Below are positions 1-10,759 of a stretch of 27,234 bases of DNA, piece by piece; positions within the stretch are counted from its first letter, which is position 1, and every line of letters starts with the position of its first letter. Under the pieces are notes generated by a model that did no database searches, was not told the DNA's origin, and worked only from the letters and a program-made list of their open reading frames with translations. This DNA comes from Penium margaritaceum (Eukaryota; Streptophyta; Zygnematophyceae; Desmidiales; Peniaceae), in the NCBI GenBank assembly GCA_023375785.1, contig SZWC01016087.1, forward strand, positions 39,269-66,502, read 5' to 3'. The translations under genes were made by a program, and so were the position numbers.

Positions 1-512
1 CCTCCAATCACTGTGATCATGGGACCCCAGCTCTCCGGCAGCGTCATCAGAAAAATCATGGCCTGCATATCCGATTTCAGGTCCCACCCCATGCCGTTGG
101 CTTGTTGCAAGAGAGTCTCAAACTTCTGCATAAAGGCGGAGACATCCTCCCCTTCACCAAGCCTCATACTGATGAGGTTTTGTAGAATGAAGAGACGGTT
201 GGCAAGTGAGGAGGACTGAAACACCTTGCCCAGTTTGGCGTATGCCGCGGCTGCCACTGTACAACCGCTGATGTGTGAGAGGACTGAGGGTTGTATGGAG
301 GACACGAGAACGGCAAGAGCCTTCTTGTTGAGCTTGACCCATGCCACAAGGTCAGCACCCTCCTCCTTTGGTGCTGGGATACTTCCGTCAAAATATCCTA
401 GCAAGTCTCTATCATCCATGATGATCTAAAACTGCCACTTCTAGAGAGCAAACCCCTCTCCATCAAACTTGAGGATGGGAGAATGATTCCCTGGTTCCCC
501 TGTCCCTGCCAT
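1..512 (-). pseudogene. gag: copia-type gag (capsid) fragment, two in-frame stops, 3' truncated by the window edge
   Basis: The frame begins at an ATG at 512-510 and runs to position 1, about 170 codons. TAG codons interrupt it at 443-441 (codon 24) and 428-426 (codon 29). The frame is then open for about 141 codons, with an ATG at 419. Recognisable copia Gag features are the N-terminal 'KFDGEGF' segment before the stops, then 'LLGYFDGSIPAP', 'SVLSHISGC', 'LANRLFILQNLISMRLGEG', an 'FMQKFETLLQQ' helix and 'LMTLPESWGPM', which matches the LP-S/W motif of the UBN2/Retrotran_gag_2 family. The zinc knuckle expected further downstream is outside the window. The first stop falls where family members usually have tryptophan, so a single G-to-A change would explain it. 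Gag normally forms the cytoplasmic particle that packages element RNA. This copy could make at most an N-truncated product from the ATG at 419. Other frames here are shadows. Confidence 0.8.
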
Positions 513-822
513 CCCTACACCTACAATTGCTACAGCTGCTAAACCTGTTGTTGATGCCAATGCACCTGTGTTTGAGGCCGTTGTAGGCTGTTGGTGAGAA
601 GAGGCAACTGCTGGCCCTGTTCACGTTGGCCGATGCAAGCAGATGTAGGCTTATGTAGGCTGATGTAGGCTGATGTCAGCTCCCAAGGCAGAAAGGTGCA
701 GATGTGTTGCATTCCCCTCCGGCTGATGATTGACCTGCAAACAGAAAGGATGGGTGAGAGCGAAGGCGCTCTCACTGCTTGTGACTTTGGCGGTTGCGTG
801 CGTGAACATTCTAACCAGAGGA
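513..822 (-). other. retrotransposon leader between primer-binding site and gag
   Basis: About 310 nt separate the primer-binding site from the first gag-frame ATG, a usual size for a copia untranslated leader. The gag frame stays open upstream of the ATG to a TGA at 623-621 but has no earlier ATG, which supports the start at 512. The leader contains a short 10-bp tandem repeat (631-680). I saw no other gene-like structure here. Confidence 0.6.
631..680. repeat. 10-bp minisatellite, 5 copies
   Basis: Five consecutive 10-mers in perfect register: cgatgcaagc, agatgtaggc, ttatgtaggc, tgatgtaggc, tgatgtcagc. The core is gatgtaggc. The unit is unrelated to the 10-bp satellite that begins at 14271, and lies in the retrotransposon leader. 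Confidence 0.85.
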
Positions 823-837
823 GTGGGCCCATAACCC
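823..837 (-). other. primer-binding site, half-tRNA type (initiator tRNA-Met anticodon arm)
   Basis: The element strand reads GGGTTATGGGCCCAC, the complement of the initiator tRNA-Met anticodon arm (GUGGGCCCAUAACCC, plant form as I remember it; the animal form differs at the first base of this stretch). It starts directly after the LTR terminal CA. Known biology: Drosophila copia and yeast Ty5 prime reverse transcription with a 5' half-fragment of initiator tRNA-Met cut in the anticodon loop, and the copia site reads very similarly. Most plant copia elements instead pair with the tRNA 3' end (TGGTATCAGAGC), which I did not find here. Confidence 0.75.
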
Positions 838-1493
838 TGTGTTAGCTACTGAGCTAACCACCTCCGGCATAGAAGCCGCAAAACCAAAAAAGCCCACAAA
901 GGATTTTACACCTTCTTCCTTTGCAGGTATGTGTCGTGTACCCCAAACTTTATCAGGCATACACTTCACCTTCAAGAGTACTAACGCCTTAGCATTACAT
1001 CTCAAGAAGAGCTCAAGTCGTCAATATGCAAGAGAGCATCCAGCAAGGGTTAACTGATCAGCATGCAAGACAAGTCCTTTCATAGCTGTCTGTCCTGTCC
1101 TAGAACTCAAAAGCACTTTCCCAAAAACTGGCTTGACCCTGCCACATCACCAAGAGACTTGCGCTGTGGGCTTGACACATAAGCATCCTCGTGCCAAGGT
1201 GACTCATCAGCCGTGTTACTTCCCAGAAGCAATGGACTTTCTTTCTTGGAAGCTTCTAAAACAACCAAGATGTGCATGGAGCCAGGGTCGAGCTCATGAC
1301 CTCTCACTTGGCCAAATCAACAAAATAGCCAAGTTAACCACTCACCTACATGGTGTATTCACAGGTCATATCTCACATGAGACACAGCATAGTTGAGTCA
1401 CCATACAACAAATCCAGGGGTCATACCTCCACAAGGGGCAGAGCATTCCTGATCCGTCGTACAAGACTGAACAAGGGGGAAACATATTCAACA
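838..1493 (-). repeat. 5' long terminal repeat (single visible copy)
   Basis: On the minus strand the LTR would start TGTTGAATATG (complement of positions 1493 and down) and end AGCTAACACA at 838, immediately before the primer-binding site. Extending the start to 1495 gives matching TGTGTT...AACACA termini. The length of about 656 bp fits a copia LTR. The right edge is independently fixed to within a few bases because satellite sequence resumes there in register. The partner LTR is outside the window, so identity between LTRs cannot be checked. I saw no clear TATA box or AATAAA signal on the minus strand. Confidence 0.6.
841..858. other. perfect hairpin at the LTR end
   Basis: gttagct (841-847) and agctaac (852-858) are exact reverse complements around a 4-nt loop (actg). 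It lies 3 nt inside the LTR terminus and next to the primer-binding site, so it would be near the 3' end of minus-strand strong-stop DNA or at the U5 end of the RNA. Function is unknown. Confidence 0.7.
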
Positions 1494-1625
1494 CACAGTG
1501 GACTTCTTTGGTCATAGTCAGTGACATATGCATCCTTTGGTTGGTCACTATGCATGCTAGCCACACCGTGCAAGTACTTGTTGAAGGTCTTTCTACTTGC
1601 TAGTTCATAAATAGTCTTCCCAACC
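1494..1625. repeat. satellite monomer, type f, first 61 bp missing
   Basis: The sequence from cagtggacttc (1496) onward is type f. Counting back from the next anchor (1626) puts the missing monomer start at 1435, exactly 191 bp earlier, so 61 bp were displaced by the LTR. Confidence 0.8.
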
Positions 1626-2771
1626 CATTGTTTCCCCCTCTGGCCATTTGTGACTCGTCTTATGAGTTTTCAACGTTGACCACACACTGTGAAATTCTTC
1701 TGGTCATGGTTAGTGGCATATGCCTACTTTGGGTTGTCACAGTACATGGTTGCCACGCCGGGTCACTACGCACAGAAGGTCTTTGTACTTTCTAGCCGAG
1801 AGCTAGTATTCCCAAACCATTGTTACCCCCTCTCACTATCTGTGACTCTTGTTGTGACTTGTCAACGTTGACCACATGAAGTGAAATTCTTTGTTTATGG
1901 TCAGTGACACATGCATACTTTGGTTGGTCACTTTTCATGGTAGCCACACGGTGCGACTACATATTGAAGGTATTTGTACATGATAATCGATAACAATTTT
2001 TCACAAACCATTTTTTCCCCCTTTGACCATTTGTGACTCGTGTTATGAGTTGTCAAAATTGACCACACATAGTCACATTCTTTGGTCATGGTCAGTGACA
2101 CATGCCTACTTTGGTTGGTCATTTAACATGGTAGCAACACCGTGCCCCTACTTACTGAGGGTCATTGTGCTTGCTAGTTGATACCTGGTGTTCCCAAACC
2201 ATTGTTCCCCCATCTAACCATTTGTGACTCGTATAATGAGTTTTCAACGTTGACCACACACAGCGGATTTCTTTGGTCAAAGGCAGTACATATGCTTACT
2301 TTGGTCGGTCATTGTGCATGGTACCCAGACCCTGCAACTACTTTTTGAAGGCCATTGTACATGCTAGTTGAAAACTACTATTCCAAAACCATTGTTCCCC
2401 CCTCTGACCATTTGTGCGTCGTGTTATGGGTTGTGAACATTGACCACCCCTACTGAAATTCTTTTGTCATTGTCGGTGACATATGCCTAGTTTGGTTGTT
2501 CGGTGTGCATAGTAGCCACACCGTGCCACTACTTATTGAAGTTCTTTGTCCTTTCTAGTCGATACATAGGATTCCCAAACCATTGTCTCTCCCTCTGACC
2601 ATTTGTGACTCGTGTTATGGGTTGTCAATACAGACCACACATAGTGGATGTCTTTGGTCATTTTCAGTTTTGTATGCATCCTTTGGTTGGTCACTGCGCA
2701 CGCTATCCACACTGTGCCACTACTTGTTGAAGGTCTTTGTACTTGCTAGTTGATAACTAGTGTTCCCAACC
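1626..2771. repeat. satellite higher-order unit 1 (a-b-c-d-e-f)
   Basis: Anchors are at 1626, 1818, 2009, 2200, 2390 and 2581. The unit is 1146 bp. Confidence 0.85.
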
Positions 2772-3911
2772 CATTCTTTCCCCCCTCTGACCATTTGTGA
2801 CTCGTGTTATGAGTTCTCAACGTTGACCACACACTGTGAAATTCTTTTGGTCATGGTTAGTGGCATATGCCTACTTTGGTTGTCACTCTACATGGTTTTC
2901 ATGCCGGTTCACTACATACTGAAGGTCTTTGTGCTTTCTAGTTGATAGCTAGTGTTCCCAAACCATTGTTACCCCCTCTGACAATTCGGGACTCTTGTGA
3001 GTTTTCAAAGTTGACCACATGAAGTGAAATTCTTTGGTCATGGTCAGTGACATGCATGTTTTGGTTGGTCACTGTGCATGGCAGCCACACGGTGCCACTA
3101 CATATTGAATGTATTTGTACTTGCTAATCGATAACTAGTATTCACAAAGCATTGTTCCCCCTTTGACCATTTGTGACTCGTGTTATGAGTGGTCAAAGTT
3201 GACCAGACATAGTCACATTCTTTGGTCATGGTCAGTGATACATGCCTAAATTGGTTGGTCATAGCACGTGGTAGCCACACCGTGACACTACTTATTGAAG
3301 GTCCTTGTGCTTGTTAGTTGATACCTGGTGTTCCCAAACCATTGTTTCCATCTCTCACCATTTGTGACTCGTATGATGAGTTTTCAACGTTGACCACACA
3401 AAGCGGCTTTCTTTGGTCAAAGGCAGTACATATGCTTACTTTGGTCGGTCTTTGTGCTTGGTAGCCACACCGTACTGCTATTTATTCAAGGTCGTTGTAC
3501 ATGCTAGATGAAAACTAATATGTCGAAACCATTGTTTCCCCCTCTGACCATTTGTGACTCGTGTTATGGGTTGTCAACGTTGACCACCCATACTGAAATT
3601 CTTCGGTCATGGTCACTGACATATGCCAAGTTTGGTTGTTTGGTGTGCATAGTAGCCACACCATGCCACTTCTTATTGAAGATCTTTGTCCTTTCTAGTT
3701 GATACATAGGGTTCCCAAACCATTGTATCTCCCTCTGACCATTTGTGACTCGTGTTATGCGTTGTCAATGTTGACCACACATAGTGGACTTCTTTGGTCG
3801 CAGTGCGTGATGTTTGCATCCGTTGGTTGGTCACTGTGCATGGTAGCCACACAGTGCCACTACATGTTGAAGGTCCTTGTACTTGTTAATCAATAACTAG
3901 TATTCACAAGC
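2772..3911. repeat. satellite higher-order unit 2 (a-b-c-d-e-f, last monomer hybrid)
   Basis: Anchors are at 2772, 2964, 3150, 3340, 3530 and 3721. The b monomer is shorter (186 bp). The last monomer starts as f but ends like b (attcaca, aatcaataactagtatt) and leads directly into a c monomer, so a and b are skipped. Confidence 0.8.
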
Positions 3912-4670
3912 CATTGTTTCCCCCTCTGACCATTTGTGACTCGTGTTATGTGTTGTCAAAGCAGACCACACATAGTGACATTCTTTGGTTCTGGTTAGTA
4001 ACACATGCCTACTTTGGTTGGTCACTGTACATGGTTGCCACACTGTGCCACTGCTTATTGAAGGTCCTTGTGCTTGCTAGTTGATACCTGGTGTTCCCAA
4101 ACCATTATTTCCCCCTCTGAGTATGTGTGACTTGTGTTTTGAGTTTTCAACGTTGACCTCACACAGCGGATTTGTTTGGTGAAAGGCAGTACATATGCCT
4201 ACTTTGGTCGGTCATTGTGCATGGTAGCCACACCGTGCTACTACTTATTGAAGGTCGTTGTACTTGCTAGTTGAAATCTAATATTCCAAAACCATTGTTT
4301 ATGCCTCTGTTTGTGACTCGTGTCATGGGTTGTGAACATTGACCATCCATACTGAAATTGTTTGGTCGTGGTCAGTGATATATGCCTAGTTTGGTTGTTC
4401 GGTGTGCATCGTAGCCAAACCGTTCTACTACGTATTAAAGTAACTTGTCCTTTCTAGTCGATACATAGGGTTCCCCAACTATTGTCTCGCCCTCTGACCA
4501 TTTGTGACTCGTGTTATGAGTTGTCAATATAGACCACACATAGTGGACTTCTTTGGTCCTTTTCCGTTACGTATGCATAATTTGGTTGGTCACTAGGCAT
4601 GCTAGCCACACCATGACACTACTTGTTGAAGGTCTTTGTACTTGCTATTTGATAACTAGTGTTCCCAACC
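3912..4670. repeat. satellite partial unit 3 (c-d-e-f)
   Basis: Anchors are at 3912, 4103, 4293 and 4480. The a and b monomers expected before it are absent. Confidence 0.8.
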
Positions 4671-5816
4671 CATTGTTTCCCCCGTCTGACCATTTGTGAC
4701 TCATGCTATGAGTTTTCAACTTTCACCACACTGTGAAATTCGTTTTGTCATGGTCAGTGGCATATGCCTACTTTGGTTTGTCACTGTACATGGTTTCCAC
4801 GCCGGGTCACTACGTACTGAAGGTCATTTTGCTTTCTAGTTGATAGCCAGTGTTCCAAAACTATTGTTACCCCCTCTGACTATCTGTGACTCTTGTTGTG
4901 AGATGTCAAAGTTGACCACATGAAGTGGAATTCTTTGGTCATGGTTAGTGACATATGCATATTTTGGTTGGTCACTCTGCATGGCAGCGACACGCTGCCA
5001 CTACATATTGAAGGTCTTTGTACTTGCTAATCGATAACTAGAATTCACAAAGCATTGTTTCCCCCTCTGACCATTTGTGACTCATATTATGAGTTGTCAA
5101 AGTTGACCACACATAGTGACATTCTTTGGTCATGGTCAGTGACACATGCCTACTTTGGTTGGTCATTGTACATGGTAACCACACCGTGCCACTACTTATT
5201 GAATGTCATTGTGCTTGCTAGTTAATTCCTGGTATTCCCAAACCATTGTTTCCATCTCTGACCATTTGTGACTCGTATTACGAGTTTTCAATGTTGACCA
5301 CACAAAGCGGGTTTCTTTGGTCAAAGGCAGTACATATGCCTACTTTGGTTGGTAATTGTGCTTGGTAGCCACATCGCACTACTATGTATTCAAGGTCGTT
5401 GTACATGCTAGTTGAAAACTAATATTCCGAAACCATTGTTTCCCCCTCTGACCATTTGTGACTCGTGTTATGAGTTGTGAATGTTGACCACCCATACTGA
5501 AATTCTGTGGTCATGGTCAGTGGCATACGCCTAGTTTGGCTGTTCGGTGTGCATAGTAGCCACACCGTGCCACTACGTATTGAAGTTCATTGTCCTTTGT
5601 AGTTGATACAAAGGGTTGTCAAACCATTGTGTCTCTCGCTGACCATTTGTGACTCTTGTTATGAGTTGTCAATGTTGACCACACATAGTGCACTTCTTTG
5701 GTCATAGTCAGTGACGTATGCATCCTTTGGTTGGTCATTGTGCCCGCTAGCCACACCGTGCCACTTCTTATTGAAGGTCCTTTAAACTTACAAGTTGATT
5801 ACTAGTGTTCCCAACC
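4671..5816. repeat. satellite higher-order unit 4 (a-b-c-d-e-f)
   Basis: Anchors are at 4671, 4862, 5053, 5244, 5434 and 5625. The unit is 1146 bp. Confidence 0.85.
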
Positions 5817-6963
5817 CATTGTTTCCCCCCTCTGACCATTTGTGACTCGTGTTATGACTTTTCAACGTTGACCAAACACTGTGAAATTCTTTTGGTCATG
5901 GTTAGTGACATATGCCTACTTTGGTTTGTCACTATACATGTTTGCCACGCAGGATCACTATGTACTGAAAGTCTTTGTGCTTTCTAGTTGATAGGAAGTG
6001 TTCCCAAACCATTGTTATCCCCTCTGACTATCTGTGACTCTTGTTGTGAGTTGTCCACGTTAACCACGTCAGGTGCAATTGTTTGGTCATGGTCAGTGAC
6101 ATATGCATACTTTGGTTGGTCACTGTGTATGGTAGCCACACTGTGCAACTACATATTGAAGGTCTTTGTACTTGCTAATCGATAAACATTATTCCCAAAC
6201 CATTGTTTCCCCCTCTGACTATTTGTGACTCGTGTTACGAGTTGTCAAAGTTGACCACACATAGTGACATTCTTGAGTCATTGTCAGTGACACATACCTA
6301 CTTTGGTTGGTCATTGTAAATGGTAGCCTCACCATGCCACTACTTATTAAAGGTCCTTGTGCTTGCTAGTTGATACCTGGTATTCCCAAACCATCGTTTC
6401 CCCCTGTGACCATTTGTGACTCGTACTTAGGGTTTTCAACGTTGACCACACACAGCGGATTTCTTTGGTCAAAGGCAGTACATGTGCCTACTTTGGTGGG
6501 TCATTGTGTATGGTAGCCACACCATGCTACTACTTATTGAAGGTCGTTGTACTTGCTAGCTGAAAACTAATACTTCGAAACAATTGTTTCCCCCTCTGAC
6601 CATTTGTGACTCGTGTTATGGGTTGTGAACGTTGACCACCCATACTGAAATTCTTTGGTCATGGTCAGCGACATATGCGTAGTTTTCTTGTTTGGTGTGC
6701 ATACTAGCCACACAGTGCCACTACTTATTGAAGTTCTTTGTCCTTTCTAGTCAATACATATGGTTCCCAAACCATTGTTTCTCCCTCTGACCATTTGTGA
6801 CTCATGTTATGAGTTGTCAATGTTGACGACACATAGTGGATTTCTCTGGTCATAGTCAGTGATGTATGCATCCTTCGGTTGGTCACTATGCAGGCTATCC
6901 ACACCGTGCCTCTACTTACTGAAGGTGTTTGTACTTGCTAGTTTATAACTTGTGTTTGCAACC
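5817..6963. repeat. satellite higher-order unit 5 (a-b-c-d-e-f)
   Basis: Anchors are at 5817, 6010, 6201, 6392, 6582 and 6773. The unit is 1147 bp. Confidence 0.85.
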
Positions 6964-8107
6964 CATTGTTTCCCCCTCTGACCATTCGTGACTCGTGTTA
7001 TGAGTTTTCAACGTTGACCACACATTGTGAAAATGTTTGTCATGGTTAGACGAATATGCCTACTTTGGTTTGTCTCTCTAAATGGTTGACACACCGTGTC
7101 ATTACGTACTGAAGGTCTTTGTGCATACTAGTTGGTAGCCACTGTTCCCAACCCATTGTTACCCCCTCTGACTATCTGTGACTTTTGTTGTGCGTTGTCA
7201 ACGTCGACCACATGAAGTGAAATTCTTTGGTCATGGTCAGTGACATATGCACACTTTGGTTGGTCACTGTGCATGGTAACCACACTCTGCTACTACACAT
7301 TGCAGGTCTTTGTACTTGCTAATCGATAACTAGTATTCACAAAGCATTGCTTCCCCCTCTGACCATTTGTGACTCGTGTTATGAGTTGTCAAAGTTGACA
7401 ACACATTATGACATTCCTTGGTCATGATCAGTGACACATGCCTACTGTGGTTGGTCATTGTACATGGTAGCCACACCGTGCCACTGCTTATTGAAGGTCC
7501 TTGTGCTTGCTAGTTGATACCTGGTGTTCCCAAACCATTGTTTCCCCCTCTGACCATCTGTGACTCATATTATGATTTGTCAACGTTGACCACACATAGC
7601 GAATTGCTTTGGTCAAAGGCAATACATATGCCTAATTTGGTCGGTCATTGTGCATGGTAGCCACACCATGGTACTACTCATTCAAGGTTGTTGTACTTGC
7701 TAGTTGAAAACTAATGTTCGGCAACCATTGTTTCCCCCTCTGACCATTTGTGACTCGTGTTATGTGTTGTGAATGTTGACCACACATACTGAAAGTCTTT
7801 CGTCATGGTCAGTGACATATGCCTAGTTTGGTGATTCGGTGTGCATACTAGCAACACCGTGCCACTACATATTGACGTTCTTTGTCCTTTCTAGTCGATA
7901 CATAGGGGTTCCAGACCATTGTCTCTCCCTCTGACGATTTGTGACTCGTGTTATGAGTTGTCAATGATGACCACCCATAGTGGACTTCTTTGGTCATAGT
8001 CAGTGACATATGCATCCTTTGGTTGGTCACTGTGCATGGTAGCCACACCATGGTACTACTCATTCAAGGTTGTTGTACTTGCTAGTTGAAAACTAATGTT
8101 CGGCAAC
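6964..8107. repeat. satellite higher-order unit 6 (a-b-c-d-e-f, last monomer f/d hybrid)
   Basis: Anchors are at 6964, 7154, 7345, 7536, 7726 and 7917. The last monomer is f to about 8031, then becomes an exact copy of the d end found at 7651-7725. Confidence 0.85.
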
Positions 8108-8297
8108 CATTGTTTCCCCCTCTGACCATTTGTGACTCGTGTTATGAGTTGTCAATGTTGACCACACATTGTGGATTTCTTTGGTCACAGTCAGTGACGT
8201 ATGCATCCTTTGGTTGGTCACAGTGCACGCTAGCTACACCGTGCCACTACTCGTTGAGGTCTTTGTACTTGCTAGATGATAACTAGTGTTCCCAAGC
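8108..8297. repeat. extra satellite monomer, type f
   Basis: This is a second f-type monomer straight after the f/d hybrid, making the distance between successive a monomers 1334 bp instead of 1146. Its first bases match the e monomer at 7726 before it switches to f signatures. Confidence 0.8.
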
Positions 8298-9441
8298 CAT
8301 TCTTTCCCCCTCTGAACATTTGTGACTCGTGTTATGAGTTTCAACGTTGACCACACACTGTAAGCTTCTTTTGGTCATGGTTAGTGGCATATTCTTACTT
8401 TGGTTTGCCACTGTACATGGTTGCCACGTCGTGTCAATACGTACTGAAAGTCTTTGTGCTTCCTAGTTGATAGCCTGTGTTTCCAAACCATTGATATCCC
8501 CTCTAAATATTTGTGACTCTTTTTGTGCATTGTCAACGTCGACCACATGAAGTGAGATTCTTTGGTCATGGTCAGTGACATATGCACACTTTGGTTGGTC
8601 ACTGTGCATGGTAGCCACACTGTGCCACTACATATTGAAGGTCTTTGCAATTGCTAATCGATGACTAGTATTTACAACCCATTGCTTCCCCCTATGACCA
8701 TTTGTGACTTGTGCTATGAGTTGTCAAAGTTGACCACACATAGTGACATTCTTTGGTCATTGTCAGTGACACATGCGTACTTTGGTTCGTCACTGTACAT
8801 GGTAGCCACACCATGTGACTACTTATTAATGGTCCTTGTGCTTGCCAGTTGATACCTGGTGTTCCGAAACCATTGTATCCCCCTCTTACCATTTGTGACT
8901 CGTATCATGAGCTGTCAACGTTGACCACGCACAGCGGATTTCATTGGTCAAAGGCAGTACATATGCCTACTTTGGTCGTTCATTGTGCATGGTAGCCACA
9001 CCATGCTACTACTTATTGAAGGTTTTTGTACTTGCTAGTTGCAAACTAGTATTCCAACACCATTGTTTCCCCCTCTTACCATTTGTGACTCGTGTTATGG
9101 GTTGTGAACTTTGACCTCTTATACTGCAATTCTTTGGTCATGGTCATTGACATATGCCTTATTTGTTTGCTCGGTGTGTATAGTAGCCATACCGTGCCAC
9201 TAAGTATTGAAGTTCTTTGTCGTTTCTAGTCAATACATAGGGTTCCCAAACCATTGTCTCTCAATCTGACCATTATGACTTGTGTTATGAGTTGTCAATG
9301 ATGACCACACATAGTGGACTTCTTTGGTCATAGTCAGTGACATATGCATCCTTTGGTTGGTCATTGTGCACGCTAGCTTCACCTTGCCACTACTTTTTGA
9401 AGTGCTTTGTACTTGTTAGTTGATAACTAGTGTTCCCAACC
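8298..9441. repeat. satellite higher-order unit 7 (a-b-c-d-e-f)
   Basis: Anchors are at 8298, 8489, 8680, 8871, 9061 and 9252. The unit is 1144 bp. Confidence 0.85.
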
Positions 9442-10759
9442 CATTGTTTCCCCCTCTGACCATTTGTGACTCGTGTTACGAGTTTTCAATGTTGACCACA
9501 CACTGTAAAGTTCATTTGGTCATGGTTAGTGGCATATGCCTACTTTGGTTTGTCACTATACATGGTAGCCACGCCGTGTAACTATGTATTGAAGGTCTTT
9601 GTGCTTTCTTGTTGATTGCCAGTGTTCTCAAACCATTGTTTCCTTCTCTGAATATCTGTGACTCTTGTTGTGAGTTGTGCACGTTGACCACATGAAGTGA
9701 AATTCCTTGGTCATGGTCAGTGACATATGTATACTTTGATTGGTCACTATGCATGGTAGCCACCCTATGCCACTACATAATTGAATGTCTTTGTACTTGC
9801 TAATTGATAACTAGTATTCAAAAACCATTGTTTCCCCCTCTGGTCATTTGTGACTCGGGTTATGAGTTGTCAATGTTGACCACACTTAGTGACATTCTTT
9901 GGTCATGGTCAGTGACACATGCCTACTTTGGTTGGTCATTGTACATGGTAGCCACAACGTGCCACTACTTATTGAAGGTCCTTGTGCTTGCTAGTTGATA
10001 CCTGGTGTTCCCAAACGATTGTTACCCCCTCTGACCATTTGTGACTCGTATCATGAGTTGTCAACGTTGACCACACAGCGGATTTCTTTGGTCAAAGGCA
10101 GTACATATGCCTACTTTGCTCGGTCATTGTGCATGGTAGCCACACCGTGCTACTACTTATTGAAGGTCGTTGTACTTGCTAGTTAAAAACTAATATTCCA
10201 AAACCACTGTTTCCTTCTTTGTCCATTTGTGACTTGTGATATGGGTTGAGAACGTTGACCACCCATACTAAAATTCTCTGGGCATGGTCAGTGACATATG
10301 CCTAGTTTGGTTGTTCGGCGTGCATAGGAGCCACACCATNNNNNNNNNNNNNNNNNNNNNNNNNNNNNNNNNNNNNNNNNNNNNNNNNNNNNNNNNNNNN
10401 NNNNNNNNNNNNNNNNNNNNNNNNNNNNNNNNNNNNNNNNNNNNNNNNNNNNNNNNNNNNNNNNNNNNNNNNNNNNNNNNNNNNNNNNNNNNNNNNNNNN
10501 NNNNNNNNNNNNNCCAATACTTATTGAAGTTCTTTGTCCTTTCTAGTCAATACATAGGGTTCCCAAACCATTGTCTCTCCCTCTGACAATTTGTGACCCG
10601 TGTTCTGGGCTGTCAATGTTGACCGCACATAGTGGATTTCCTTGGTCATAGTCAGTGACGTATGCATCCGTTGGTTGGTCACTGTGCACGCTAGCCACAT
10701 CGTACCTCTACTTATTGAAGTTGTCTGTACTTGCTAGTTGATAACTAGTGTTCCCAACC
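9442..10759. repeat. satellite higher-order unit 8 (a-b-c-d-e-f, contains assembly gap)
   Basis: Anchors are at 9442, 9634, 9826, 10017, 10206 and 10569. The unit spans 1318 bp with the 174 unknown bases and 1144 bp without them, which equals its neighbours. Confidence 0.8.
10340..10513. other. assembly gap (174 N)
   Basis: A run of N lies inside an e-type monomer. The bases either side (ccacaccat before, ccaatacttattg after) would join into a normal e monomer with about 2 nt missing, so the run length is probably nominal. Confidence 0.98.

Larger units (their letters stand above)
1..1493 (-). mobile_element. Ty1/copia-type LTR retrotransposon, 5' end only
   Basis: Read on the minus strand, the order is LTR, primer-binding site, leader, gag, which is the canonical 5' end of an LTR retrotransposon. 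Three independent signals agree in orientation and order: an LTR end in CA touching a 15-nt match to the complement of initiator tRNA-Met, a leader of about 310 nt, and a gag frame with copia-family (UBN2/Retrotran_gag_2) character. Protease, integrase, reverse transcriptase and the 3' LTR would lie left of position 1 and cannot be seen, so the copia assignment rests on gag and the primer-binding site. The two gag stops suggest the copy is not autonomous. The right edge joins a satellite monomer in mid-sequence, which suggests insertion into the satellite array. Confidence 0.75.

Noticed and set aside
800-870. A tRNA-like A box/B box pair (ttagctcagtagc and ggttagaatgt, minus strand) suggesting a SINE head
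   Set aside because: The same bases are better explained as the LTR end and a primer-binding site complementary to initiator tRNA-Met. No acceptor-stem pairing or SINE tail is present.
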